A stretch of DNA of 14,095 nt from Acidimicrobiia bacterium (GTDB lineage: Bacteria > Actinomycetota > Acidimicrobiia > Acidimicrobiales > Acidimicrobilacustridaceae), in assembly GCA_018882825.1 (NCBI GenBank), contig VERC01000032.1, forward strand, positions 1 through 14,095. The letters run 5' to 3'. Each line of letters begins with the position of its first letter. Position 1 is the stretch's first letter. A program made the position numbers and the translations under genes. The notes under the pieces were generated by a model. The model searched no databases. It had not been told where the DNA came from and saw only the letters and a list, made by a program, of their open reading frames with translations. Of the stretch, positions 6,452 through 13,458 are shown one piece after another.

Positions 6452-7432
6452 GTGGATTCCGGTGACGTGGCCATCGAGGTCGACGGGCTCGTCGTCCGCT
6501 ACAGCGAGCGAGTCGCCGTCGATCACCTGTCGTTCACCGCCGCTCGGGGCGCGGTCACGGCGCTGCTCGGTCCCAACGGTGCCGGCAAGACCAGCACGGT
6601 GGAGACACTCGAGGGTTACCGACGGCCCGATGCCGGCACGGTCCGGGTGCTGGGACTCGACCCGTTCGGCCAGCACGCGGCCCTCGTGCCCCGCATCGGG
6701 GTGATGCTCCAGGCCGGCGGCGTGTACTCGGGCATCCGACCACTCGAGGTCCTTCGCCTGTTCGCCTCCTACTACGAGGACCCCGTCGACCCGACCGAGC
6801 TGCTCGAGCTGGTCGGCCTGACCGACCTCGCCCGTTCCACCTGGCGGTCACTGTCGGGCGGGGAGCAGCAGCGACTGTCGATGGCCCTGGCCCTGGTGGG
6901 ACGACCCGAGGTCGCCTTCCTCGACGAGCCGACGGCCGGAGTCGACCCCGCTGGTCGTCACGTGATCCGCCGCATCGTCGCCGACCTGCGGGACCGGGGG
7001 ACGACAGTGCTGTTGACCAGCCATGACCTCGACGAGGTCGAGCGTCTCGCCGACCACGTCGTCATCATCGATCGTGGCCTGGTGCTGGCCGAAGGGGCAC
7101 CGGCCGATCTCGTGCGGGCGGGCGCTGGCGAGGACCTGCGCTTCGGGGCCCCGGCGGGACTCGACACCGTGGCACTCTCCTCGCGCCTCGGCGCGACGGT
7201 GGAGGAGGTGACCCCCGGGGAGTACCGGGTCACGGGGTCGGGCACCCCGGCCCTCATCGCTTCGCTCACCGGATGGCTGGCCGAACACGACCTCCCGCTG
7301 GCCGACCTGCGCGCTGGTCGTCAACGACTCGAGGACGTCTTCCTCCGTCTCACCGAGGACAACGCCGCGCCGGCCGGTTCGGCCGATCGAGAGGGTCGTT
7401 CATCCGGTCGACGCCGGGGGTCACGGCGGTGA
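6452..7432 (+). CDS. ABC-2 type exporter, ATP-binding subunit (DrrA-like)
   Basis: A 326-residue cytoplasmic ATPase subunit. Visible in order are Walker A GPNGAGKT (40-47), VETLEGYRRPDAGTVRVLG (50-68), Q-loop Q87 in GVMLQAGG, signature LSGGE (134-138), Walker B VAFLDE (154-159), D-loop AGVD (162-165) and the switch His H191 in TSHDLDE. After about residue 220 comes an accessory C-terminal region and then a basic tail rich in R, G and S (312-326). The subfamily resembles the actinobacterial pair known in M. tuberculosis as Rv1458c/Rv1457c, from memory of the VETxEGYRRPDxG and GLDP wording. In mycobacteria that pair is next to heme A synthase. The permease gene overlaps its stop by 4 bp. The GTG start is supported by the -10 element at 6440. 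The substrate is unknown; many relatives are annotated as drug exporters by default. Confidence 0.92.
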   Translation: MDSGDVAIEVDGLVVRYSERVAVDHLSFTAARGAVTALLGPNGAGKTSTVETLEGYRRPDAGTVRVLGLDPFGQHAALVPRIGVMLQAGGVYSGIRPLEVLRLFASYYEDPVDPTELLELVGLTDLARSTWRSLSGGEQQRLSMALALVGRPEVAFLDEPTAGVDPAGRHVIRRIVADLRDRGTTVLLTSHDLDEVERLADHVVIIDRGLVLAEGAPADLVRAGAGEDLRFGAPAGLDTVALSSRLGATVEEVTPGEYRVTGSGTPALIASLTGWLAEHDLPLADLRAGRQRLEDVFLRLTEDNAAPAGSADREGRSSGRRRGSRR

Positions 7433-8157
7433 GGGCATTCGTCGCCCAGACCCGCACCGAGTTGCTGCTGAGTCTGCGCAACGGCGAACAGGTGCTGGTG
7501 AGCCTCGTCATCCCGCTGTTGCTGCTGGTGTTCTTCTCGACGGTCGGGGTCCTGCCCGTTCCCGACGGCGTGGTCGAGCGGGTGGACTTCCTCGCTCCCG
7601 GCATCCTCGCTCTCGCCGTGATGTCCAGCGCCATGGTGAGTCTCGGGATCGGGACTGGCTTCGAACGGCAGTACCACGTGCTGAAGCGGCTCGGCTCGAC
7701 GCCACTCGGTCGCGGGCGATGGGTAGGGGCCAAGATCGGCCTCGTCGTGGCAGTGCTGGCCATCCAGAGCGCAGCGATCGTCGTCGTGGCCCTGCTCCTC
7801 GGATGGGATCCGGGCAGCACGACGTGGCTGGCGCCGTTCGCCATGCTCCTCGGCGCCGCGGCCTTCGCCGGCATCGGACTGCTGCTGGCCGGCACCCTCC
7901 GAGGCACGCTCACCCTGGCGCTGGCCAACGGTCTCTACCTCGTCCTCCTCCTGCTGGGCGGCATGATCGTGCCGTTCGAGGAGATGCCCGGCGCGGTGGG
8001 ATCCATCGGCGAACACTCGCCGGCCGGAGCACTCAGTCAGGTGCTGCAGGCCTGTCTGCGCGACGGCGCACCGGCTGCTGGGCGTTCGTGGATCGTGCTC
8101 GTCGTCTGGGCGCTGGCCATGCCGGTACTGGCGATCAGGTACTTCCGCTGGGATTGA
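7429..8157 (+). CDS. ABC-2 type exporter, permease subunit
   Basis: A 242-residue membrane protein with six predicted helices, at about 22-40, 56-75, 103-124, 134-156, 163-182 and 221-238, as in the ABC2_membrane family. Typical sequences are SLRNGEQ (15-21), VDFLAPGILALAVMSSAMVS (52-71) and GTGFERQYHVLKRLGSTPL (75-93). The last is the amphipathic coupling segment expected to contact the ATPase. GTG 7429 is chosen because its GTGA overlaps the TGA stop of the ATPase gene, the usual sign of translational coupling; the open frame extends upstream only as out-of-frame overlap with that gene. With the ATPase it forms a complete exporter of two half-size subunits. The 3' end overlaps the 3' end of ctaG on the other strand by 23 bp. 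The substrate cannot be deduced. Confidence 0.9.
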   Translation: MRAFVAQTRTELLLSLRNGEQVLVSLVIPLLLLVFFSTVGVLPVPDGVVERVDFLAPGILALAVMSSAMVSLGIGTGFERQYHVLKRLGSTPLGRGRWVGAKIGLVVAVLAIQSAAIVVVALLLGWDPGSTTWLAPFAMLLGAAAFAGIGLLLAGTLRGTLTLALANGLYLVLLLLGGMIVPFEEMPGAVGSIGEHSPAGALSQVLQACLRDGAPAAGRSWIVLVVWALAMPVLAIRYFRWD

Positions 8158-9058
8158 CCGGCTCGGCCGACGGCGTGGGCGCGGCCACGGGTGACGCGGT
8201 CAGTCCGCCGCGTTCACCCTCCTCCCATTCGAGGATCTCGCGCTCGGACATGACCAGCCCGCGTCGATCGGCCTCGAGGTGGCGCGCCGCCCACTTGAAG
8301 AACATGACGGCGATGATGACCCACAGATAGACGGCCTCGAGGAGTTTCATCATCAGTCCGGCGGCGATCTGATCGCTCATGACCGAGATGCCCCACAGGC
8401 GGATGGGCTGGTCGTAGACCGGGTACGCCGGCGTCGATGCATTGGCCAACCACTGCGCCGGCAACGTGGGAATGATGGACTGCGCGAACAGGTACGCCAT
8501 CTGTCCCGGTAGCGACATGCGCAGTTCGGGCCACGGTCCGCACACCGGCGTCCACATGAGGAGCGCCGTCAACACGAAGACGACGTGCGCGGAGAAGTGA
8601 ACCGGGCCATTGACCGCCGCGGTGTCGACGAACGGTGGCCAGTGGGTGAAGAGGTTCCACGCATTGAAGATGCCCCAGGCCAGCACCGGCTTGGCCAGGA
8701 ACCGGATGACGCGCCACGCGCGTCCACCCGAGCGGACGATCAACTCGGCCAACCACGGCGGGCACGAGAGGAGGAACAACGGCGGGACCACCAACGTCAG
8801 CACCAGGTGCTGCAACATGTGTGCCGAGTACAGGCGCTGCTCGGCCACGTCATGGATCGGCCACACCGACACCGCCATCATGAACCCGATCGCCAGCCAG
8901 AACGACACGACCTGACGGGTGGAGACGACCTCGGTCCCCGGCGGCACCACCTTCGGACCGATCACCTTGGCCACCCACACTCCGGCGAAGGCGATGGCCA
9001 GCCCCAGTCCCCACACCTCCCAATGGGCGGTGAACGAGGGCATGGCGCTGATGATCAC
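8135..9058 (-). CDS. ctaG: Cytochrome c oxidase assembly factor CtaG (caa3 type)
   Basis: A 307-residue polytopic membrane protein of the CtaG_Cox family (Bacillus CtaG type). Family members are needed for active caa3 oxidase, probably for CuB insertion. It has about seven helices. SAHMLQHLVLTLVVPPLFLL (78-97) is the hallmark, with H80 and H84 as likely metal ligands. It is followed by HWPPFVDTA (139-147), HFSAH (154-158) and SDQIAAGLMMKLLE (228-241). The C-terminus is a charged, Pro- and Ser-rich tail. Two starts are possible: GTG 9058, supported by a promoter-like element that would make it leaderless, and ATG 9043; GTG 9082 is less likely. It is the last gene of the cta cluster, 60 bp after ctaF, and may also be expressed alone from its own promoter. 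Its end overlaps the convergent ABC permease gene by 23 bp. Confidence 0.9.
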   Translation of the reverse strand: MIISAMPSFTAHWEVWGLGLAIAFAGVWVAKVIGPKVVPPGTEVVSTRQVVSFWLAIGFMMAVSVWPIHDVAEQRLYSAHMLQHLVLTLVVPPLFLLSCPPWLAELIVRSGGRAWRVIRFLAKPVLAWGIFNAWNLFTHWPPFVDTAAVNGPVHFSAHVVFVLTALLMWTPVCGPWPELRMSLPGQMAYLFAQSIIPTLPAQWLANASTPAYPVYDQPIRLWGISVMSDQIAAGLMMKLLEAVYLWVIIAVMFFKWAARHLEADRRGLVMSEREILEWEEGERGGLTASPVAAPTPSAEPVNPSGST

Positions 9059-9064
9059 GACTCC

Positions 9065-9094
9065 ATCATGCCCACGCGTCACCGATCAGGACAA
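9065..9094 (-). promoter_or_regulatory. Candidate internal promoter of ctaG
   Basis: On the minus strand TTGTCC (9089-9094) is followed after 18 bp by CATGAT (9065-9070), and six bases later by GTG 9058. The -10 lacks the first T of TANNNT, but spacing to both the -35 and the start codon matches the other leaderless promoters here. It would let the assembly factor be made separately from the oxidase subunits. Confidence 0.35.
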
Positions 9095-9118
9095 CGCGGC
9101 AGCACATCGGATCCGGGG

Positions 9119-9475
9119 TCAGATGTGTTGACCCGACCAGAAGATCCGGAAGGTGAACATCATCACCAGGTACACGAAGCACGCCAGCACCAAGCCCGTG
9201 TAGAAGATCCTCGTGAGGATCGGCTTGTCGAACTTGAGGTGCATGAACACGTAGGCGATGGTGAAGAACTTCACCGCCATCATGATCATGAGGGCCACGA
9301 TCACGAGATCGCCGCTCCACGCCGGGAAGTCGGGGAACGCGTAGGTCATCACCTCGACCACCGTGATGAGGGCGAGGAAGATCGCCGTGTACACGTAGAC
9401 GCGATCACGCGAGTAGTCCTTGACGGCGCCGTCGAGGACCTCGACAGGAACGTCATCATGGGAGGTGATGCTCAT
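9119..9475 (-). CDS. ctaF: Cytochrome c oxidase subunit IV, prokaryotic COX4 type (CtaF)
   Basis: A 118-residue protein with three membrane helices at about 27-47, 55-79 and 88-108. The family pattern is clear in MAVKFFTIAYVFMHLKFDKP (66-85), and the N-terminus is short, soluble and acidic. This small subunit packs against subunits I and III and stabilises the oxidase; it has no cofactor. Length and position after ctaE match ctaF of the Bacillus ctaCDEFG operon, not the four-helix actinobacterial CtaF of mycobacteria. The ATG at 9475 has AGGAG 8 bases upstream (9484-9488). The gap from ctaE is 19 bp. Confidence 0.88.
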   Translation of the reverse strand: MSITSHDDVPVEVLDGAVKDYSRDRVYVYTAIFLALITVVEVMTYAFPDFPAWSGDLVIVALMIMMAVKFFTIAYVFMHLKFDKPILTRIFYTGLVLACFVYLVMMFTFRIFWSGQHI

Positions 9476-9494
9476 CGGGCTCGCTCCTCGACGA

Positions 9495-10127
9495 TCAGGG
9501 GATCAGGTAGACGATGGCGAAGATGACGACCCACACCACGTCGACGAAATGCCAGTACAGACCCACGACCTCGACCGTCTCCGACCGGTGCTCGGGCAAC
9601 TTGCCTCGCAACGACAGGACGATCAACGAGACCAGCATGATGATGCCGACGGTCACGTGGACGCCGTGGAAGCCGGTGAGGGTGTAGAAGGCCGAGCTGA
9701 ATCGGCTGGTGGTGAAGCCGAGACCCTCACGCACGAAGACGGTGAACTCGTAGATCTGACCGGCGATGAAGGTGCCGCCGAGCAGCGCGGTGGCCGTCAG
9801 CCACACCCGCATCCGTTGGTGCTCGGCCCGCTCGATGGCGGACACGGCCAACACCATGGTGAGCGACGACATGAGCAGCACGAACGACGAGGTCGACGTG
9901 AAGGGGATGTCGTAGATCTCGTGGGGCGTGGGGCCCTCGAGCGGGTGCTTGTAGAGCAGGTAGGTGGTGATGAGGCCACCGAACAGCAGGCACTCCGAGG
10001 CCAGGAAGAGCCACATGCCCAGCTTGGTGTTGGAGATGCCGGTGTTGGTGTCGTGCTCGATGTGCGCATGGGGCGCATGGGCATCCGCGCTCTGGAGCGT
10101 GGGCCGGGAGGTGAGTGTCTCAGCCAA
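9495..10127 (-). CDS. ctaE: Cytochrome c oxidase subunit III
   Basis: A 210-residue subunit III of a heme-copper oxidase, of the short five-helix bacterial type. It starts with a His-rich stretch (H17, H20, H22 and H25) before the first helix. Family landmarks are KLGMWLFLASECLLFGG (35-51) with conserved E45, STSSFVLLMSSLTM (78-91), FYTLTGFHGVHVTVG (147-161) and YWHFVDVVWVVIF (191-203). Subunit III carries no metal but protects the proton-uptake side of subunit I. The start is TTG 10127. It has a near-perfect AAGGAGG (10137-10143) 9 bases upstream, and it yields the normal family N-terminus. The open frame continues to 10271 but that part is arginine- and proline-rich and overlaps ctaD. The gene overlaps the ctaD end by 8 bp. 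Confidence 0.93.
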   Translation of the reverse strand: MAETLTSRPTLQSADAHAPHAHIEHDTNTGISNTKLGMWLFLASECLLFGGLITTYLLYKHPLEGPTPHEIYDIPFTSTSSFVLLMSSLTMVLAVSAIERAEHQRMRVWLTATALLGGTFIAGQIYEFTVFVREGLGFTTSRFSSAFYTLTGFHGVHVTVGIIMLVSLIVLSLRGKLPEHRSETVEVVGLYWHFVDVVWVVIFAIVYLIP

Positions 10128-12138
10128 CGGTCTCGACCTCCTTGGCCTCCGACTCGTCCGCGGCCGGCAGCGCCGAGGCTCCATCGTCGGAGGCATGATC
10201 GGCCGGGCCGTGATCGTCGTGGGCGAGGTCGGGATCATCCGGCGGCTCCATGGCCCAGCCGTAGATGCCACCGACCACGATGATCCCGCCGACCATCGCC
10301 AGCCACAGGCTGAAGATCATGCCGTAGGCGACGATGGGCAGACCGAAGGCCACCACGATCGGCCAGTACGACGGTGACGGAAGGTGCACGCCCTTCCCGT
10401 CGGTCAGGGGCTGGCACACCTCCTCGTCCGACGCGATGCGCACCAGCTTGTGATCGGCGGTCTCGCCGTACTTGCGATACCAGAAGTCGTCGACCCTGGT
10501 GATGGTGGGGATCGGATCGAAGTTGTAGGCGGGCGTGGGCGACGGGACCATCCACTCGATGGTGCGGGCATCCCACGGGTCGGGACCGACGGGCGGGAGG
10601 CTCTTCGCCTTGCTCCGGCTGTAGAAGATGTTGAACAGGAACAGGACCACGCTGGAGGCCAGCAGGAACGCTCCGATGGTGGCCACCTTGTTCCAGAGCT
10701 CGAAGCCGTAGCCGGCGTCGTAGGTGTAGATGCGTCGGCTCATACCCTGCAGGCCGAGGACGTGCATGGGGGCGAAGGTGAGGTTGAAGCCGAGGAGCAT
10801 CAACCAGAAGTTCGTCTTCCCGAGACTCTCGTTCAGCATGTAGCCGAAGGCCTTGGGCCAGTAGAAGTACATGGCACCCACGAACCCGAAGAACGCGCCA
10901 CCGAAGAGCACGTAGTGGAAGTGGGCGACGATGAAGTAGGTGTCGGTCTGCTGGGTGTCCATCGGTGCGACCGAGTGCATGACGCCCGAGAGCCCGCCGA
11001 TGGTGAACATCGTGATGAGGCCGATCGAGAACAGCATCGGAGCCGTGAATCGCAACTTGCCGCCCCACATGGTGGCCAGCCAGTTGAGGATCTTCACGCC
11101 GGTGGGCACGGCGATGAACATCGTGGCCAACGAGAAGGCCGTCACCGAGATCGGACCGATACCGGAGACGAACATATGGTGGGCCCACACGCCCCAGCCC
11201 ATGAAGCCGATGGCGATGCCGGAGAAGACGATGAACGGGTAGCCGAAGATCGGCTTGCGGGAGAAGACCGGGAGGATGTCGGACACCAGGCCGAAGGCCG
11301 GGAGGATCATCAGGTACACCTCGGGGTGTCCGAAGATCCAGAACAGGTGCTCCCACAGCAAGGGACTGGCTCCCTTGGCCACGTTGAAGAAGTTGGCGTC
11401 GAACAGGCGGTCGAGCATGAGCAGGACCTGGGCCGAGGTGAGCACCGGGATGGCGAACAGCAGCAGGAACATCGACACCAACGCCATCCACGTGAAGATG
11501 GGCATCCGCATGAGAGTCATGCCCGGGGCCCGCATGTTGAGCACGGTGACGATGAGGTTCACGGCACCGGTCAATGACGCGATGCCGGTGATGATGAGGC
11601 CGAAGTTCCAGAAGTCGATGCCATGGGTCGGTGAGAAGATCACACCGCTGTTGGGGGCGTACATGAACCACCCGCCATCGGCGCCACCACCCAACAACCA
11701 ACTGGAATTGAGGAAGACACCGCCGAACAGGAAGCACCAGAAGCTGAAGGCGTTGATCCGGGGGAAGGCGACATCCCGGGCACCGATCTGCAACGGGATC
11801 AGGTAGTTGGCGAACGCCGCACCGATGGGCATGACGACGAGGAACACCATCGTCGTGCCGTGCATCGTGTACACCTGATTGTAGAGACTGGCCGAGAGCA
11901 GCGATCCCCGCGGCGCCCACAACTGGGCGCGGATGAGCAGGGCCTCCACACCACCGATGGCGAGGAAGAAGATGGCGGCGGCGCCGTACATGATGCCGAT
12001 CTTCTTGTGATCGACGGTGGTGATCCACGAGCGCCAACCGGTCGCTGCCGTCGGGCGCGTGAACACTCCGGCCGGCGAGTAGTCCGGCGTCGTGTCACCG
12101 GCCTCGAGGGCGAGTGGGCGTTCTTCAGTGAGTGCCAT
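10120..12138 (-). CDS. ctaD: Cytochrome c oxidase subunit I, with C-terminal two-helix extension
   Basis: A 672-residue catalytic subunit that reduces O2 and pumps protons. Heme a is ligated by H93 (MHGTT) and H408, heme a3 by H406 (VAHFHYV), and CuB by H271, H320 and H321 (HPEVY, WAHHMF). The crosslinking Tyr is Y275. D-channel D122 (GARDVAFPR), E273 and K-channel K349 (PTGVKI) are all present, so this is an A1-type pump. Twelve core helices end near 507. A soluble stretch, PDPWDARTIEWMVPSPTPAY (519-538), leads to a further helical pair at 591-629, opened by LPSPSYWPI, and a tail rich in Asp and His (633-655). Bacillus caa3 subunit I has a similar extension. ATG 12138 has GGAG 6 bases upstream. 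It follows ctaC by 40 bp and overlaps ctaE by 8 bp. Confidence 0.97.
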   Translation of the reverse strand: MALTEERPLALEAGDTTPDYSPAGVFTRPTAATGWRSWITTVDHKKIGIMYGAAAIFFLAIGGVEALLIRAQLWAPRGSLLSASLYNQVYTMHGTTMVFLVVMPIGAAFANYLIPLQIGARDVAFPRINAFSFWCFLFGGVFLNSSWLLGGGADGGWFMYAPNSGVIFSPTHGIDFWNFGLIITGIASLTGAVNLIVTVLNMRAPGMTLMRMPIFTWMALVSMFLLLFAIPVLTSAQVLLMLDRLFDANFFNVAKGASPLLWEHLFWIFGHPEVYLMILPAFGLVSDILPVFSRKPIFGYPFIVFSGIAIGFMGWGVWAHHMFVSGIGPISVTAFSLATMFIAVPTGVKILNWLATMWGGKLRFTAPMLFSIGLITMFTIGGLSGVMHSVAPMDTQQTDTYFIVAHFHYVLFGGAFFGFVGAMYFYWPKAFGYMLNESLGKTNFWLMLLGFNLTFAPMHVLGLQGMSRRIYTYDAGYGFELWNKVATIGAFLLASSVVLFLFNIFYSRSKAKSLPPVGPDPWDARTIEWMVPSPTPAYNFDPIPTITRVDDFWYRKYGETADHKLVRIASDEEVCQPLTDGKGVHLPSPSYWPIVVAFGLPIVAYGMIFSLWLAMVGGIIVVGGIYGWAMEPPDDPDLAHDDHGPADHASDDGASALPAADESEAKEVETVG
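10137..10143 (-). promoter_or_regulatory. Strong Shine-Dalgarno that fixes the ctaE TTG start
   Basis: AAGGAGG on the minus strand lies inside the last codons of ctaD, 9 bases before TTG 10127. It is the strongest ribosome binding site in the window and justifies the rare TTG start. Confidence 0.75.
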
Positions 12139-12178
12139 TTCCTGCTCCCGGGAGGGTGGTGCCAGAGATCATCATCGG

Positions 12179-13399
12179 TCAGTTCAGGGTCTCGAGGAAG
12201 GCGACGAGTTGGTCGATCTGCTCCTCGGTGAGGCCGAGCGCCGGCATGCCTCGCCCACCCTGCGGGTACATCGGCTTGAGGGCCGGCGCGTTGCGCAACC
12301 ACGCCTCCAGCGTCACCCGATTGACCCGTGAAGTGTCGACCTTGCCGCCGAGCAGCGCGGCACCGGGATCGCCGGCCTCGGCCACGTCGGACGGATCGCC
12401 GGGTGTCCCATCGGGATTGACCGGGTCGTAGAGGTTGAAGATGGAGCCGGCGAAGGTGCCACGGGTCATGAGGTGGGTCAGGTTCGGCGCCACCCCGGCC
12501 ACCAGCGGCGGCGGGTTCTCCTTCATCTTCACGTCGTTGATGCCGTTGATGACGTGGCACTGGGCGCACAGCGCCTGCCATACCTTGCGCCCCTCACGGG
12601 CCACGGGATCGGTCGGCTCGGCCGCCTTGTCGGTCTGCTGGTTCGTGACCCAGGCCCGGTAGTCGCTCTCCGAGACGGCCCGCACGAGCATGCGCATGTT
12701 GGCGTGGGAGAGGCCGCAGAACTCGGTGCACTGGCCTCGGAACCAACCGACATCGTCGGCCTGCAACTTCCACGGCGACTTCATGCCCGGCACGGCATCT
12801 CGTTTGCCGTTCAGCCCCGGGATCCAGAACGAGTGGATGACGTCGTTGGACGTGGTGGTGAGTTCGATGGGTCGGCCGACGGGAATGACCATCTCCGTGG
12901 CAGTGACGATGTCACGAGGGCCATCGAAGGAACCGTCATTGTCGATGTCGTAGCGGTACTGCCACCACCACTGCTGCCCGGCGACCTCCACCTTGATGGA
13001 GTTCTCCTCCGTCTTGTTGAGGTCGATGATCCCGATCACGGTGCCGACGCCGATGCCGGCGAGGATCAGGGCCGGGAGGATCGTCCATCCGATCTCCAGA
13101 GGCGTGTTGCCATGGAGCTGGTTCGGGAACTCCCCGGGATCGTCACCCTTCCGCTCGCGGAAGCGGCGGGCGATGTAGAGCGCCGCCGCCATGACCAGCA
13201 CGAACACCACGCCGGCGATCGCCGTCACCGGGACGAAGAGGTTCTGGATGGTCTGTGCCGACGGCCCCTTGGGTGTGAGGGTGGTCAACTGCTTACCGTC
13301 GTTGAAGAAGCTGTCCACGATCAACGCCGTGAACAGCACGATGACGACGATGAGGACGACAGCGCCGAACAGACGGACGAGTCGGGGAGTGCGGTGCAT
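12179..13399 (-). CDS. ctaC: Cytochrome c oxidase subunit II with fused cytochrome c domain (caa3 type)
   Basis: A 406-residue subunit II that receives electrons from a donor and passes them to heme a. An N-terminal hydrophobic segment (11-30, signal or anchor, no lipobox Cys) is followed by two helices at 53-77 and 103-125. The cupredoxin domain begins at about 134. The aromatic electron-entry patch QWWWQYRY is at 143-150. CuA ligands are H189, C224, E226, C228, H232 and M235 (GQCTEFCGLSHANM). A class I cytochrome c domain (about 264-406) has heme-binding CAQCH (278-282) and probable axial Met M385 in GMPALGL. The fused heme domain makes the complex caa3. ATG 13399 has AGGAG (13405-13409) 5 bases upstream. 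The cytochrome domain needs reduced cysteines for heme attachment, which the TlpA-CcdA pair could supply. Confidence 0.97.
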   Translation of the reverse strand: MHRTPRLVRLFGAVVLIVVIVLFTALIVDSFFNDGKQLTTLTPKGPSAQTIQNLFVPVTAIAGVVFVLVMAAALYIARRFRERKGDDPGEFPNQLHGNTPLEIGWTILPALILAGIGVGTVIGIIDLNKTEENSIKVEVAGQQWWWQYRYDIDNDGSFDGPRDIVTATEMVIPVGRPIELTTTSNDVIHSFWIPGLNGKRDAVPGMKSPWKLQADDVGWFRGQCTEFCGLSHANMRMLVRAVSESDYRAWVTNQQTDKAAEPTDPVAREGRKVWQALCAQCHVINGINDVKMKENPPPLVAGVAPNLTHLMTRGTFAGSIFNLYDPVNPDGTPGDPSDVAEAGDPGAALLGGKVDTSRVNRVTLEAWLRNAPALKPMYPQGGRGMPALGLTEEQIDQLVAFLETLN

Positions 13400-13404
13400 C
13401 TACG

Positions 13405-13409
13405 CTCCT
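13405..13409 (-). promoter_or_regulatory. Ribosome binding site of ctaC
   Basis: AGGAG on the minus strand, 5 bases before ATG 13399. ctaC, ctaF and ctaE all use clear Shine-Dalgarno sites, unlike the leaderless genes in the left half. This fits translation from one long polycistronic message. Confidence 0.6.
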
Positions 13410-13458
13410 CGGAAGGCGGAACGGTGTCCGCGACGATGGGGGACGACGGCGGAGAGCG

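Noticed and set aside
6413..6676. N-terminal extension of serS to the upstream end of its open frame
   Set aside because: It would overlap 225 bp of the divergent ABC ATPase gene, and family members begin at the IDLRRIR segment.
10128..10271. N-terminal extension of ctaE
   Set aside because: Arg- and Pro-rich sequence lying wholly within ctaD. The strong Shine-Dalgarno at 10137-10143 points to TTG 10127.
12145..12154. Palindrome CTCCCGGGAG just upstream of ctaD as an operator or RBS-hiding hairpin
   Set aside because: The 10-bp palindrome has no loop, so as RNA it could form only about three pairs. It is explained by the GGAG ribosome binding site in GC-rich sequence.
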